Shown here: one piece after another, positions 1-10,384 of the stretch | How positions within the stretch are numbered: the first letter of the stretch is position 1 | Layout of the letters: the number at the start of each line of letters is the position of its first letter | Assembly (NCBI RefSeq): GCF_030052815.1 | Contig: NC_079501.1 | Span: forward strand, 80,806,979-80,870,978 | Reading direction: 5' to 3' | Length of the DNA stretch: 64,000 bases | Origin: Hevea brasiliensis | Taxonomy: Eukaryota > Streptophyta > Magnoliopsida > Malpighiales > Euphorbiaceae | The notes under the pieces: generated by a model | Told to the model about the DNA's origin: nothing | The model's database searches: none | What the model saw: only the letters and a program-made list of their open reading frames with translations | Made by a program: the position numbers and the translations under genes

Positions 1-466
1 AAAATAGGTAAATTGGTTTTAATACTCCCAACATACCACATTTTGCATTCAAAATTTGTTGGTATTGGTTGCCAATACCATTTCAAATCTTAAAGTTAAT
101 GGAGTAGAATTTTCAATTTTCATACCTTATTTTTACTGTTCCATTAGTCATTTTTGTAGTGGGAATTTGGCAAAATGATCAACATGAAAGTTGTTCCTTA
201 TTTTGTCTAGTTAAATTTCCTTTTTTGAATCACTCCATTTGGAGTTTTTTAGCTCAAGTTATGGTCCAAAAACCACAACTGGCCGGATTGGAATTTTTCT
301 GGACTGACCATATCTACAAGCAAAGGAATAAAGGATCAAACTCACTTGTTGGATAGGTTCTGGTCATAATTTGGGTTAGGTTTCTTCATGAAAGTTTTTG
401 GTCTATATCTCAACTTATTGCTGGTAAAATGTTAGATCAATTGGACCATTCTACGCTGAGTTATGG

Positions 467-493
467 CCAAATGAACAATCACTATTCATTTGG
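467..493. repeat. Cassette hairpin, left LTR of A
   Basis: CCAAATGAACA and TATTCATTTGG: an 11 bp stem with one mismatch. The right LTR has the same at 8329-8355. Confidence 0.82.
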
Positions 494-1241
494 TTATTCT
501 GCAGAAACAGACTGCAGGTCCCCCGGATTGGGGCAAGCTTTTGGTCCACTTGGTTTGGTCTTATGGGCATGGTTTCTTCACCAAAGTTGTGCCATTATGT
601 GTCTAGTTTCATTTCCAATTGGCCAAACACCAATTGAACCTCTACAATTCAAGTTATGACTGCCCAAACCTGCTGGGCTCATGTCCAATTCTGCATGTCA
701 CCATGGGCAGCCCACCCATACACAAATGCCAAGCCTTAACTCACCTTATTCCCTCCTCACACACATTCAAATGGTCACTAATTGACCATTACAATGTTCA
801 TAAACCATTTCATGAGAAAACCCTAATTTTGTTCAAGTCTCCAAGTTCTCAAAGTTCAATTTATGCATTAAACTTACAATTTCAACTTAAATCATGTCCT
901 TAAACATGAGTTGAGTGAGAGAGAGAATAAATTGGGCACTAACCTCTTTTGATATCTTTTCCAAGTCTCCAAAACTCCCTTCTTCCTTCTTCTTTTTGCT
1001 GGCTAGAGGTTGTTCAAGTTGCAAAATCAATTTTTAGTGAAGCAAGGTTGTGGTTTCAAGGTGATTTGGTGGGTTGTCTCAAGCTTCCATTAAGCTTCCA
1101 TGGAGGAATGGATTTGGGAGAGAGTGTGACGTCTGGTTTTGGGTGAGGAAGAGCAGATGGCTTTTGTTTTTCTTTGTCTCAATTATCCTCTTTAATAGTT
1201 TAATTTAAGTGGTGCTTAATTGTGATTGGTGGATAGGTTTT

Positions 1242-1265
1242 TAATGACATCATATGATGTCATTA
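1242..1265. repeat. 24-bp perfect palindrome in A LTR with TGACATCA half-sites
   Basis: TAATGACATCAT followed by its reverse complement. The second LTR copy is at 9104-9127. Upstream of the predicted leader in element sense. Confidence 0.88.
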
Positions 1266-1806
1266 TTAAGTATTTTCTTTCATTTTCTTTTCTTTTCATC
1301 TCTACTCATTTTCAATTTAATTTTTAGTAATTTTTATTCACATTTTATGTCATAATAATTATTTACTTAACAGGACAAGTTGGCCAAAAATTACCTCTGA
1401 AGGCGAAATGACCAAAATGCCCTCCGTTTGGCTTAACAGACTAAAATTGTCTGTATCGATTGAAAAATTTTTCTAAATATTTTCTTGGCATTCTAATGCC
1501 ATACGAACCTCAATGACCCTTCTCTGGAGTCCCCAAAATTATTTTATGAATTTTCCCCTAGGTCTAGGGCTCCTAGTTGCGAGAACCACAACTTCCTACT
1601 AGGTTACCCATCGCTTGGGCACCGGCTCATTTGGCTTAGTTGTATTTTATTTCTAAAATTTTTCCTAAATTTTTCTTATTAATATTTGAGTTAATTATGG
1701 TTCCTCACTTTAGTTTAAATATTTTTCTGGACGTTCTAGCTGTCCAGACCAACACTGGTCACCGGAACAGTAGAATGTACGGAGTTGCTACAGGGAGGGT
1801 GTTACA

Positions 1807-1820
1807 ACTCTTCCCCTCTA
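1807..1820 (-). other. Polypurine tract of element A
   Basis: On the minus strand this reads TAGAGGGGAAGAGT directly before the LTR start TGTAACA. It is the expected primer for plus-strand DNA synthesis. The pol stop codon TAG (1818-1820) overlaps its first bases. Confidence 0.85.
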
Positions 1821-3353
1821 ATTTAAATTTCGTCCTCGAAATTTACCTGATGCAAACAGTTGAGGGAACTGTTGCCTCATCGTCTCTTCACTTTCCCAAG
1901 TTGCCTCCTCGGTGTTGTGGTACCTCCAAAGCACTTTCACCAGTGGAATCTGCTTATTTCTCAACTCTTTCACTTCCTGAGCCAAGATCCGTATGGGTTC
2001 TTCTTCATATGTCAAATCCGGTTGTACTTCAATTTCTTCCATGGAGATGACATGTGAAGGATCTGAGCGGTATCTTCTTAGCATAGACACGTGGAACACA
2101 TTGTGGATCTTGTCCAGCTCTGGTGGTAAAGCTAGCCTGTAGGCTACTGGTCCCACACGTTCAATGACTTCATATGGGCCAATAAACCTAGGGCTCAACT
2201 TACCTTTTCTTTCAAACCTCAGTACCTTCTTCCACGGTGACACCTTGAGGAACACTTTGTCGCCAACCGCATATTCTATTTCTTTTCTCTTCAGGTCGGC
2301 ATAAGATTTCTGTCTATCTGAGGCAACCTTCAGATTAGCTTTGATTAGTTTTACTTTGATTAGTTTTACTTTCTCCTCAGTCTGTTTCACCAGGTCTGGT
2401 CCTACCAGTTTGTCTTCGCCCAATTCAGTCCAGCACACTGGAGTTCTACATTTCCTCCCATACAGTGCTTCATATGGGGCCATTTGGATGCTAGCTTGGT
2501 AGCTATTGTTGTATGCAAATTCTGCCAGTGGAAGATATCTATCCCAACTTCCCTCAAACTCAATGACACAACTCCTCAGCATATCCTCAAGGACCTGACA
2601 TATATTTCATATTATTATTATCATTTTAGTTCAATATTTGTATTAATTCAATTGGTTTCAATTATTTACCTGGATTACTCTTTCTGATTGCCCATCCGTC
2701 TGAGGATGGAAAGCTGTGCTGAAGTGAAGTTGTGTACCCAAGGATTTATGCAACTTCTTCTAAAATCTCAATGTAAACCTTGGGTCTTGATCAGATATGA
2801 TGGAAAGTGGAATTCCATGCAGTCTAACTATCTCACTGATATACAATTCTTCTAACTTCTCTAGTGAGTAGTCAGTCCTAACTGGCAGAAAGTGTACTGA
2901 CTTCGTCAATCTATCTACTATCACCCATACTGCATCATGTTTCTTCTGGGTGAGAGGTAGACCACTTACAAAATCCATGGTGACCCGATCTCATTTCCAT
3001 TCAGGTATGCATATAGGCTGTAGCAAACCTGATGGAACTTGATGTTCTGCCTTAACTTGCTGACATGTCAAGCATTTAGTCACATAGTCAGCTATGTCCT
3101 TCTTCATACCAGGCCATCAACACTGAAGCTTCAGATCATGATACATTTTTATACTTCCTGGGTGCATAGCATATACACTGGTGTGTGCCTCTTTTAGAAT
3201 ACTGGCCTTCAATTCCCCATCATCTGGTATATGTAGTCTTCCTTTGTAGTATAAACACCCATCTGTTTTCACTTCATAGTCAGTTTCTTTCCCTTCTAGG
3301 ATTTTTCTCATAATAGCCTTTAGCTTCTCATCTACTTTCTACCCATCTAAAAT
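1818..3353 (-). pseudogene. pol: Element A integrase and chromodomain (broken)
   Basis: Integrase inserts the element cDNA into the genome; the C-terminal chromodomain is thought to guide chromoviruses to marked chromatin. Pieces in order: the HHCC zinc-binding part near 3260-3060, the catalytic core with TMDF (about 2975) and SDQDPRF (about 2790), the GQSERVIQ motif just before a putative intron at 2669-2595, then the rest of the core and the chromodomain (2582-1818, with EEATWE near the end). A TGG to TGA stop lies near 3112-3114 and further breaks occur near 2757. The last 254-residue frame is intact. Family assignment is firm; a single uninterrupted product is not possible from this copy. 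Confidence 0.88.
2595..2669 (-). other. Putative 75-bp GT-AG intron in element A integrase
   Basis: On the minus strand the codons for VIQ end in CAG at 2670. A 75 bp block follows that begins GTAAATAATTG and ends ATATGTCAG, and the frame resumes as VLEDML at 2594. The block is about 83% A+T (13 G/C of 75), carries an in-frame TGA, and has CTAAA as a possible branch site. Elements D and F have a matching block at the same codon, while B and C read straight through. Intron status is inferred from sequence only. Confidence 0.65.
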
Positions 3354-3673
3354 CTACTGTAGCAGGTTTGGCCTCACTTGTAACTCAGCCAAAATAGCTC
3401 CATCTCGAACCAAAGATAGACGGGCATTCAATGATCTCAAAGCTGTGATGGATTTTCTGCTCGAAGCATCAACAACTACATTTGCCTTCCCACGATGGTA
3501 GTCAATTACACAATCATAGTCCTTCAGGAACTCAATCCATCGCCTCTGTCTAAGGTTGAGCTCCTTTTGGGTTGGCAAGTATTCCAAGCTTTTGTGGTCT
3601 GTGTAAATGTAGCACTTTTCACCATATAAGTAATGCCTCCATATCTTCAGTGCGAAGATAATTGCTGCAAGTT
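3354..3673 (-). pseudogene. pol: Element A RNase H remainder
   Basis: Continuation of the RNase H domain that degrades RNA in RNA/DNA hybrids, and the linker to integrase. The start of the domain, with the first catalytic Asp in YSDASHNG, is at the end of the preceding reverse transcriptase frame. Compared with element F, a 1-nt deletion near 3690 shifts the frame after the NY(P/S)THDLEL region. The linker motif [14 protein letters not shown] is at about 3552-3510. It ends in a frame stop at 3354 near the HHCC start. Confidence 0.82.
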
Positions 3674-4612
3674 CTAAATCATGGGTAGGTAATTCTGTTT
3701 ATGTGGCCTTAGCTGCCTGGAAGCATAAGCGACCATCTTCCCCTCTTGCATCAATACACACCCTAACCCATTATGAGAGGCATCACTGTAGACCACAAAG
3801 TCCTTTCCCGACACTGGCTGTGTTAACACTGGTGCCTCTGTCAACATAGTTTCTAACTTCTCAAAACTAGTCTGACACTTGTCATTCCAGTCAAATCTGA
3901 CATTCTTATGTAACAACTTGGTCATTGGAGCAGCTATTAAGGAAAATCCCTTCACAAATCTCCTGTAATACCCAGCTAGCCCCAAGAAGCTTCTGACCTC
4001 AGTTGTGTTTCTGGGGGGCTTCCATTCCATCACTGCTTCTATTTTCTTGGGATCCACCCTAATCCCATCAGCTGACACTATGTGTCCAAGGAATGCAATC
4101 TCATTCAACCAGAAGTCACACTTGGACAACTTAGCATACAGCTTCTTTTCTCTCAGGGTTTGCAGAATAATCCTCAAATGTTCTTCCCTGGTCTTGGAAT
4201 ACACCAAAATATCATCAATAAAGACCACTACGAACCGATCTAGGTATGGATGGAAGATACAGTTCATAAGGTCCATGAATGCCGCTGGTGCATTTGTTAG
4301 GCCAAAGGGCATCACTAGGAACTCATAATGCCCATACCGGGTCCTGAATGTAGTCTTTGGCACATCTGCATCCTTCACCCTCAACTGATGATACCCTGAT
4401 CTGAGATCAATTTTGGAAAATATTCCTGCTCCCTTCAACTGATCAAACAGATCATCAATTCTAGGCAATGGATATTTATTCTTCACAGTTACTTTATTCA
4501 ACTGCCGGTAATCGATGCATAACCTCAAAGTCCCATCCTTTTTTTTCACAAACAGCACTGGAGCTCCCCATGGTGACACACTGGGGCGTATGAACCCCTT
4601 ATCAAATAACTC
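3674..4612 (-). pseudogene. pol: Element A reverse transcriptase and start of RNase H
   Basis: A 301-residue open frame (4579-3674) holds nearly the whole reverse transcriptase: [13 protein letters not shown] at the N end, [26 protein letters not shown] and the catalytic [10 protein letters not shown] with both Asp residues. RNase H begins near the C end with [11 protein letters not shown]. It makes cDNA from the element RNA in the cytoplasmic particle. The upstream connection is lost to an in-frame stop near 4613 (TAG where related copies have a Gln codon). A 12-base gap relative to D and F removes a few residues after SKTREEH. One of the better preserved domains of A. Confidence 0.9.
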
Positions 4613-5308
4613 CTATAACTGGATTTTCAGTTCTTTCAATTCTGTGGGTGCCATCCTATAAGGAGCAATAGAGATTGGTGCTGTACTCGGCAGTGTCTCA
4701 ATAGCAAATTCAACTTTCCTTTCTGGTGGCAAACCAGACAATTCTTTAGGGAACACATCTGGGAAGTCTTTTACCGTGGGTATGTCACACAGATCTGGCT
4801 TAGCCTGCCTAGTATCCACCACATGTGCTAGGAAGGCTTCACAGCCTTTTCTCATCAGTTTTCTTGCAACTATGGCTGAAATGACATTGGACAAGAAATC
4901 TGTCCTTTCCCCCACAACTGTAATCTCATTACCCTCAAGAGTTTTTAAAGAAATCCTCTTCAGCTTACAATTAACCATTGCCTGATGACGTGATAACCAG
5001 TCCATTCCCAAAATCATGTCAAACTCATGGAAAGGCAACTCAATCAGGTCTGCCAAGAATTCATACCTCTGAATCCTTAACAGGCAACCCTTGTACACTT
5101 TGTTCACCACTACACTGTGGCCCAATGAATTAGTGACTAGAATGTCTTGGTCACTCTCTCCTACTAATATCCCCCTCTCTATGGGTAGGTTGATGCAGAT
5201 GTATGAATGAGTGGATCCTGGATCCACCAATGCATGCACAGATGTATTGTAGAGGGAGAACGTACCCCTGATGACGTCCGGGGCATCTTGCTCCTCCTGA
5301 GCTCTCAT
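4613..5308 (-). pseudogene. pol: Element A aspartic protease region
   Basis: A 231-residue open frame. Residues 29-31 are the DPG catalytic triad within LVDPGSTHSYI, and ILGMDWL follows about 70 residues later, typical of chromovirus retropepsins that cut the Gag-Pol polyprotein. The C end reads into the linker before reverse transcriptase ([14 protein letters not shown], then PYRMAP) and ends at a stop. It overlaps the end of the gag frame by 4 bases in another frame. In this copy the gag-to-protease join is disturbed by small indels near 5310-5400, so whether the family uses frameshifting cannot be read from it. Confidence 0.87.
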
Positions 5309-6528
5309 GGCATAGGCTCTGGCAGGTGGTTTGCCCTCAGGCCTCTCTGGCTCGAGATCTGAGCCTGCGTGATGGTCCCACCGCCTCGATTTGCAGATTT
5401 CCTACCTCTTTGTGGTGCGGGAGCAGTGCATGCCGCTTGTGTTGGAGCAGCTGTAGTAGTTCTGTGTGGACAGTTCCTTAGCTGATGTTCTGTCGACCCA
5501 CACCTTAAGCAGGCACCAGTCACTCTCCAACACTCCCCCTTATGCCATTTCAGACAATATGGACATGCAGAAGATCTTTGAGTGGTCCCTAAACCCGTCC
5601 ACTGAGAGCCGCCCCGATGGTGTGGGTGACCTCTCCTAGGGGTGAATCGTGGCTCAGGCCCCTGAGACTGACCCTGACCTTGTGGTTGACCTGAACTCTG
5701 TGCAGGTGGACCTTTGAACTTCTTCCCAGATGCAGGAGATGAACTAGACTGACCCGGGCCCCTCTTCTGCTGTCTCTCTCTTCTGGTCTGCTCACTTATT
5801 CTAACCTTTTCAACTTTTATTGCAGCTTCCACTAACTTGGTGAAGTCTGTGATTCCCAAGGCAGTGATCATGATCTTTATATTATCATTTAATCCCTCTT
5901 CAAATCTCTTACACCTTTCGGCTTCATTAGGGACTATCTCCCTTCCGTAGCGGCTAAGTCTGACAAATTCCTTTTCATACTCTGCCACTGTCAACTGTCT
6001 CTGCCTCAAATTAATGAATTCTCTTCTTCTCTCTTCCAGGTATACACTACCCATATATTTCTTCTTGAATTCTGAGAGGAAGAAGTCCTAAGTTATTACT
6101 TCTGGCTGTACTTCACTGGACACCGTATCCCACCATTCATATGCATCATCTTGCAACAGAGATACAACAGCTTCTAGATTTTGTTCAGGAGTACAGTGGA
6201 GTTGTTTTAAAACTCTACCTGTTCTGTTCAACCAATTTTTGGCTACAACAGAATCATCTTCTCTCTTGCCAAAGAAGTCCACTGCCCCAAATTTTCTCAA
6301 TCTTTCCAGGTGTGATTTCGGTTGTGGAGGTGGTGGTGGTGGTGGTGGCATTACCCCAGCCATTTGTTTGAAGAATTTGTCCATTTGCTGGAACACAGCC
6401 TATGGAGGTTGAGCAGGCTCTGATGGAGCTAGCGGAGCAGGTTCTCCCCTACCCCTAGTCTCAGCTGGTGCAAGTGGAGCATGACTCTCCACTTCCTTCT
6501 CAACTGCTCTCTGTGATGTAGGGTCCAT
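5305..6528 (-). pseudogene. gag: Element A Gag (capsid and zinc knuckle)
   Basis: Gag forms the virus-like particle and binds element RNA. The start ATG at 6528 (MDPTSQ) is chosen because D and F have the same start and an acceptor-like TAG lies 3 nt upstream. Order: acidic N end, a proline run (about 6354-6330), capsid domain with GAVDFFGK, WWDTV, YLEERRREF and RFEEGLND, a basic GQ-rich linker, then the CX2CX4HX4C zinc knuckle CLRCGSTEHQLRNC (about 5505-5464). Two stops break it: a CAG to TAG near 6402 and a TGG to TAG at 6088-6090. Only the part downstream of 6054 is open. Confidence 0.88.
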
Positions 6529-6637
6529 ATCCTATTCAAAATAACAAAGACAAACAGATCTGCATTAGTGTCACCTCGACTCTTACAAATGCAATGCATG
6601 GTATGGACTCGATCTAGGCCCAGAAACGCCTCAACCG

Positions 6638-6650
6638 TGCTCTAATACCA
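6638..6650 (-). other. Primer binding site of element A
   Basis: The minus strand reads TGGTATTAGAGCA, five bases inside the LTR end at 6656. It matches the plant initiator tRNA-Met primer site TGGTATCAGAGC except for one C to T change, which element D does not have. Confidence 0.88.
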
Positions 6651-6655
6651 CTAAA

Positions 6656-9600
6656 TGTGACACCCCTTACCCGTCTACAGTGTAGCCGAGCAAGATATGC
6701 CACACAGTGTACCAGAACACTCTATTTTAATTCAATTATTTTTATTCTTCCTAATTTATTTTTTTTTTCATAGTTATGGAGTATAATTTGTGAAATATAA
6801 TTCATTTCAGTCATTTATTAAAGTCATAAATTTATTTGAGGTTCCGTAAATTTTATAGAAAATCCAGCAGAGTACCGGCTAAAAATGGAGAAAACAGTTC
6901 TCCGGAACCTGTGAAAAACACTTCTAATATTTTCAATCAATCTCAAACTCCATTTCATCAACAAAATCTCAATATGTTTTTCAACAACATTTCCATTTCT
7001 CAATCATTCATCTCATATGATAATCATGTAAAAGTCATAAATAAATGTTCACTTTTTCATTCATAAACACAATTTTTACTATTTACATTAATACCAAAAT
7101 ACATTACATAAGTTTCAATTACATATGAGAAAATAAAAGTTAATTAGAAAATATCAAAATAAAACCTAGTGTCCTACCAATGCACTGATGACGGTGAGGT
7201 GACACGGACACTATGCAGAGCTGTAGGAGGTCTCACCCAGTCTGTGGTCTACTGGGCTCTCGATCAGTATCTCCAGAACCTACGCGTGGCAAAAGCAACG
7301 TGCTAAGCAATAATGCTTAGTGGTGCCAATAATAAAATAAAAAGAAATAACAGAAAATAAATATGCAGTGAATGTATTGATGTCTTATTGCAAATAAATT
7401 TTCGATGAGTATTTGTAGTCTTACTTATTTTGTACTTGTTATATTCATTATTTCATTAAATTTATCCACTTTTATTTTTGGTTGCCCAAGTAACCTATCT
7501 TTGACGATCGATGGAAAAAGCAGGTAACCGCACTGGGTATCAAGTACCTCGGGCCGTCACACCATCGGTCAGATATTTGTCTCCCGGTGTGCAACAGAAC
7601 AGCTAATAAGCTGTAATAACATTAGGCACAAGGCCAAGTATCAACATAATGTCAGAATGGCTAAAAGCCATGAAATCACAGAATGGCATAGTGCCATGTG
7701 CAGTACTGCTAACTGAACCCTATTGGCATGCCAAGCTATCCAAACCAATCTTTTTAGGTATACTAGGGCATTTTACACTTTTGAGTTTTACAATTTTTGA
7801 ATTTCAAGTTTTGGTATTACTATTCACTTCATTAGTCAACTAAAATGTTGACTTTTGTATAGAAAATAGGTACATTGGTTTTAATACTCCCAACATACCA
7901 CATTTTGCATTCAAAATTTGTTGGTATTGGTTGCCAATACCATTTCTAATCTTAAAGTTAATGGAGCAGAAATTTCAGTTTTTATACCTTATTTTTACTG
8001 TTCCATTAGTCATTTTTGCAGTGGGAATTTGGCAAAATAATCAACATGAAAGTTGTTCCTTATTTTGTCTAGTTAAATTTCCTTTTTTGAATCACTCCAT
8101 TTGGAGTTTTTTAGCTCAAGTTATGATCCAAAAACCACAACTGGCCAGATTGGAATTTTTCTGGACTGACCATATCTACAGTGCAGTGAACAGTGACTGA
8201 AACTCACTTGTTGGATAGGTTCTGGTCATAATTTGGGTTAGGTTTCTTCATGAAAGTTTTTGGTCTATATCTCAACTTATTTCTGGTAAAATTTCAGGTT
8301 AATTGGACCATTCTACGCTGAGTTATGGCCAAATGAACAATCACTATTCATTTGGTTATTCTGCAGAAACAGACTGCAGGTCACCCGGATTGGGGCAAGC
8401 TTTTGGTCCACTTGGTTTGGTCTTATGGGCATGGTTTCTTCACCAAAGTTGTGCCATTATGTGTCTAGTTTCATTTCCAATTGGCCAAACACCAATTGAA
8501 CCTCTACAATTCAAGTTATGGCTGCCCAAACCTGCTGGGCTCATGTCCAATTCAGCAGGTCACCATGGGCAGCCCACTCATACACAAATGCCAAGCCTCA
8601 ACTCACCTTATTCCCTCCTCACACACATTCAAATGGTCACTAATTGACCATTACAATGTTCATAAACCATTTCATGAGCAAACCCTAATTTTGTTCAAGT
8701 CTCTAAGTTCTCAAAGTTCAATTTATGCATTAAACTTACAATTTCAACTTAAATCATGTCCTTAAACATGAATTGAGTGAGAGAGAGAATAAATTGGGCA
8801 CTAACCTCTTTTGATAACTTTTCCAAGTCTCCAAAACTCCCTTCTTCCTTCTTCTTTTTGCTGGCTAGAGGTTGTTCAAGTTGCAAAATCAATTTTTAGT
8901 GAAGCAAGGTTGTGGTTTCAAGGTGATTTGGTGGGTTGTCTCAAGCTTCCATTAAGCTTCCATGGAGGAATGGGTTTGGGAGAGAGTGTGACGTTTGGTT
9001 TTGGGTGAGGAAGAGCAGATGGCTTTTGTTTTTCTTTGTCTCAATTATCCTCTTTAATAGTTTAATTTAAGTGGTGCTTAATTGTGATTGGTGGATAGTT
9101 TTTTAATGACATCATATGATGTCATTATTAGGTATTTTCTTTCATTTTCTTTTCTTTTCATCTCTACTCATTTTCAATTTAATTTTTAGTAATGTTTATT
9201 CACATTTTATGTCATAATAATTATTTACTTAACTGGACAAGTTGGCCAAAAATTACCTCTGAAGGAGAAATGACCAAAATGCCCTCCGTTTGGCTTAACA
9301 GACTAAAATTGTCTGTACTGATTGAAAAATTTTTCTAAATATTTTCTTGGCATTCTAATGCCATACGAACCTCAATGACCCTTCTCTGGAGTCCCCAAAA
9401 TTATTTTATGAATTTTCCCCTATGTCTAGGGCTCCTAGTTGCGAGAACCGCAACTTCCTACTAGGTTACCCATCGCTTGTGCACCGGCTCATTTGACTTA
9501 GTTGTATTTTATTTCTAAAATTTTTTCTAAATTTTTCTTATTAATATTTGAGTTAATTATGGTTCCTCACTTTAGTTTAAATATTTTTCTGGACGTTCTA

Positions 9601-9668
9601 GCTGTCCAGACCGACACTGGTCACTGGAATAGTAGAATGTACGGAGTTGCTATAGGGAGGGTGTTACA
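6656..9668 (-). repeat. 5' LTR of element A, complete, 3013 bp
   Basis: Starts TGTGACACCCC at 6656 and ends TGTTACA at 9668; read on the minus strand it is TGTAACA...TGTCACA, with standard TG..CA ends. It is bounded by the primer site on the internal side and by element B protease sequence on the other. It contains the shared cassette (about 7840-8560), the hairpin at 8329-8355, the donor-like site at 8805 and a 24 bp palindrome at 9104-9127. Between 7190 and 7640 is the conserved block found as CACCATCGGTCA and related motifs in all family 1 LTRs. Confidence 0.94.
8329..8355. repeat. Cassette hairpin, right LTR of A
   Basis: Same as 467-493, with the same single mismatch, so the change predates the insertion of A. 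Confidence 0.82.
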
Positions 9669-10384
9669 CATCAAACGTAGTAGCTGGTATTTTCTCCATC
9701 CTTGACCAAGATGTACATGTGTTATTTGATCCTGGCTCCACACATTCGTATGTTAGTGCTAGTGTGATGTGTTCTACTGCTATTTAGTGTGTACCAATGG
9801 ATTATGATGTGCTAGTAACTAGTCCATTAGGCCAGGAGGTTAGGGTAAATAAATTATATAGGGATTGTCCTTTGGTGATCCAAGGACACACTTTTCTGTC
9901 TGATTTAATTGAAATGCCCTTTAGAGATTATGACATTATCTTGGGCATGGATTGGTTAGCCAGGCATCATGCGATGATTGACTGTAGACTGAAGATAGTC
10001 ACTTTTGGTCTTCCTCAGTATGGTGATGTAATAATACATGGGGAGAGGCAGTTATTGCCTTCAAACATCATTTCAACTGCACTGGCTAGAAAAATGATTA
10101 GGAAAGGGTGTGAGGCATACTTGGCACATGTGATAGACACCCAAGTGGATAGTCTAGCATTGAGGGACATCCCTACGGTATGTGATTTTTTGGATGTATT
10201 TCCTGATGAATTGCCAGGATTACCTCCAGAAAGAGAAGTGCAGTTTGAAATTGATGTTATGCCTGGTGTGGACCCAATCTCCATAATGCCATAGAGAATG
10301 GCACCAGTAGAACTAAAAGAATTAAAAGTACAGTTGTAAGAGTTGCTTGACAAGGGCTTCATCCGCCCTAGTGTGTCACCTTAG
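9669..10384 (+). pseudogene. pol: Element B protease region (5' end lost to insertion of A)
   Basis: The text resumes with VVAGIFSILDQDVHVLFDPGSTHS, so the DPG active site is intact (about 9729). ILGMDWLARHHA lies in the open frame 9797-10294. Stops: TAG near 9787 (element C has CAG), TAG at 10292-10294 (element C has a Tyr codon), TAA near 10337 (CAA in C) and TAG at 10382-10384. The last one replaces the conserved Trp of SPWGAP and is also present in C. Role: processing of the Gag-Pol polyprotein. Confidence 0.87.

Larger units (their letters stand above)
1..1806 (-). repeat. 3' LTR of element A (distal part)
   Basis: Matches 7863-9668 base for base apart from scattered substitutions and one dense mismatch cluster at 319-337. 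It ends in TGTTACA (1800-1806), so read on the minus strand the LTR starts TGTAACA. It contains the shared LTR cassette (about 1-700), a donor-like AGAG|GTTAGT on the minus strand (intron side begins at 943), and a 24 bp perfect palindrome at 1242-1265. Open reading frames here have no protein similarity that I recognise and are treated as chance. Confidence 0.93.
6532..8805 (-). other. Predicted leader intron of element A (donor in 5' LTR, acceptor before gag ATG)
   Basis: On the minus strand AGAG|GTTAGTGCCC puts the first intron base at 8805. A pyrimidine-rich stretch ending in TTTGAATAG has its last base at 6532, and the gag ATG follows at 6528. Removing 2274 nt would delete most of the LTR leader and the primer binding site from the translated RNA. 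The same arrangement occurs in D and F. Predicted only; there is no transcript evidence here. Confidence 0.5.
1..9668 (-). mobile_element. Element A: Ty3/gypsy chromovirus (Tekay/Del-like), family 1, left LTR cut by window edge
   Basis: An LTR retrotransposon on the minus strand. The two LTR copies are collinear at a constant offset of 7862 bases (position 1 matches 7863, 1806 matches 9668), so about 1.2 kb of the left LTR lies outside the window. The internal part (1807-6655, 4849 bp) has, in element order, primer site, gag, protease, reverse transcriptase, RNase H, integrase with chromodomain, and polypurine tract. The sequence after 9668 continues the protease region of element B, so A is inserted in B; the 5 bases after the LTR are catca, and the matching left duplication is off-window. 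The near-identical LTRs suggest a fairly recent insertion, yet gag-pol has stops and frameshifts. Confidence 0.93.

Noticed and set aside
1640..2050. Open frame of 136 codons on the plus strand at the A LTR/pol border, repeated at 50223-50633 in F
   Set aside because: It is antisense to the LTR end and the chromodomain; its recurrence is explained by element similarity, and no protein family was recognised.
6330..6354. GGT/CCA trinucleotide run as a stand-alone microsatellite
   Set aside because: It encodes the proline run of Gag and recurs at the same place in F (about 54890-54910), so it is part of the coding region.
8045..8520. Regularly spaced repeats considered as a CRISPR array
   Set aside because: The units are degenerate, about 200 bp long, lie inside plant LTRs and have no cas genes.
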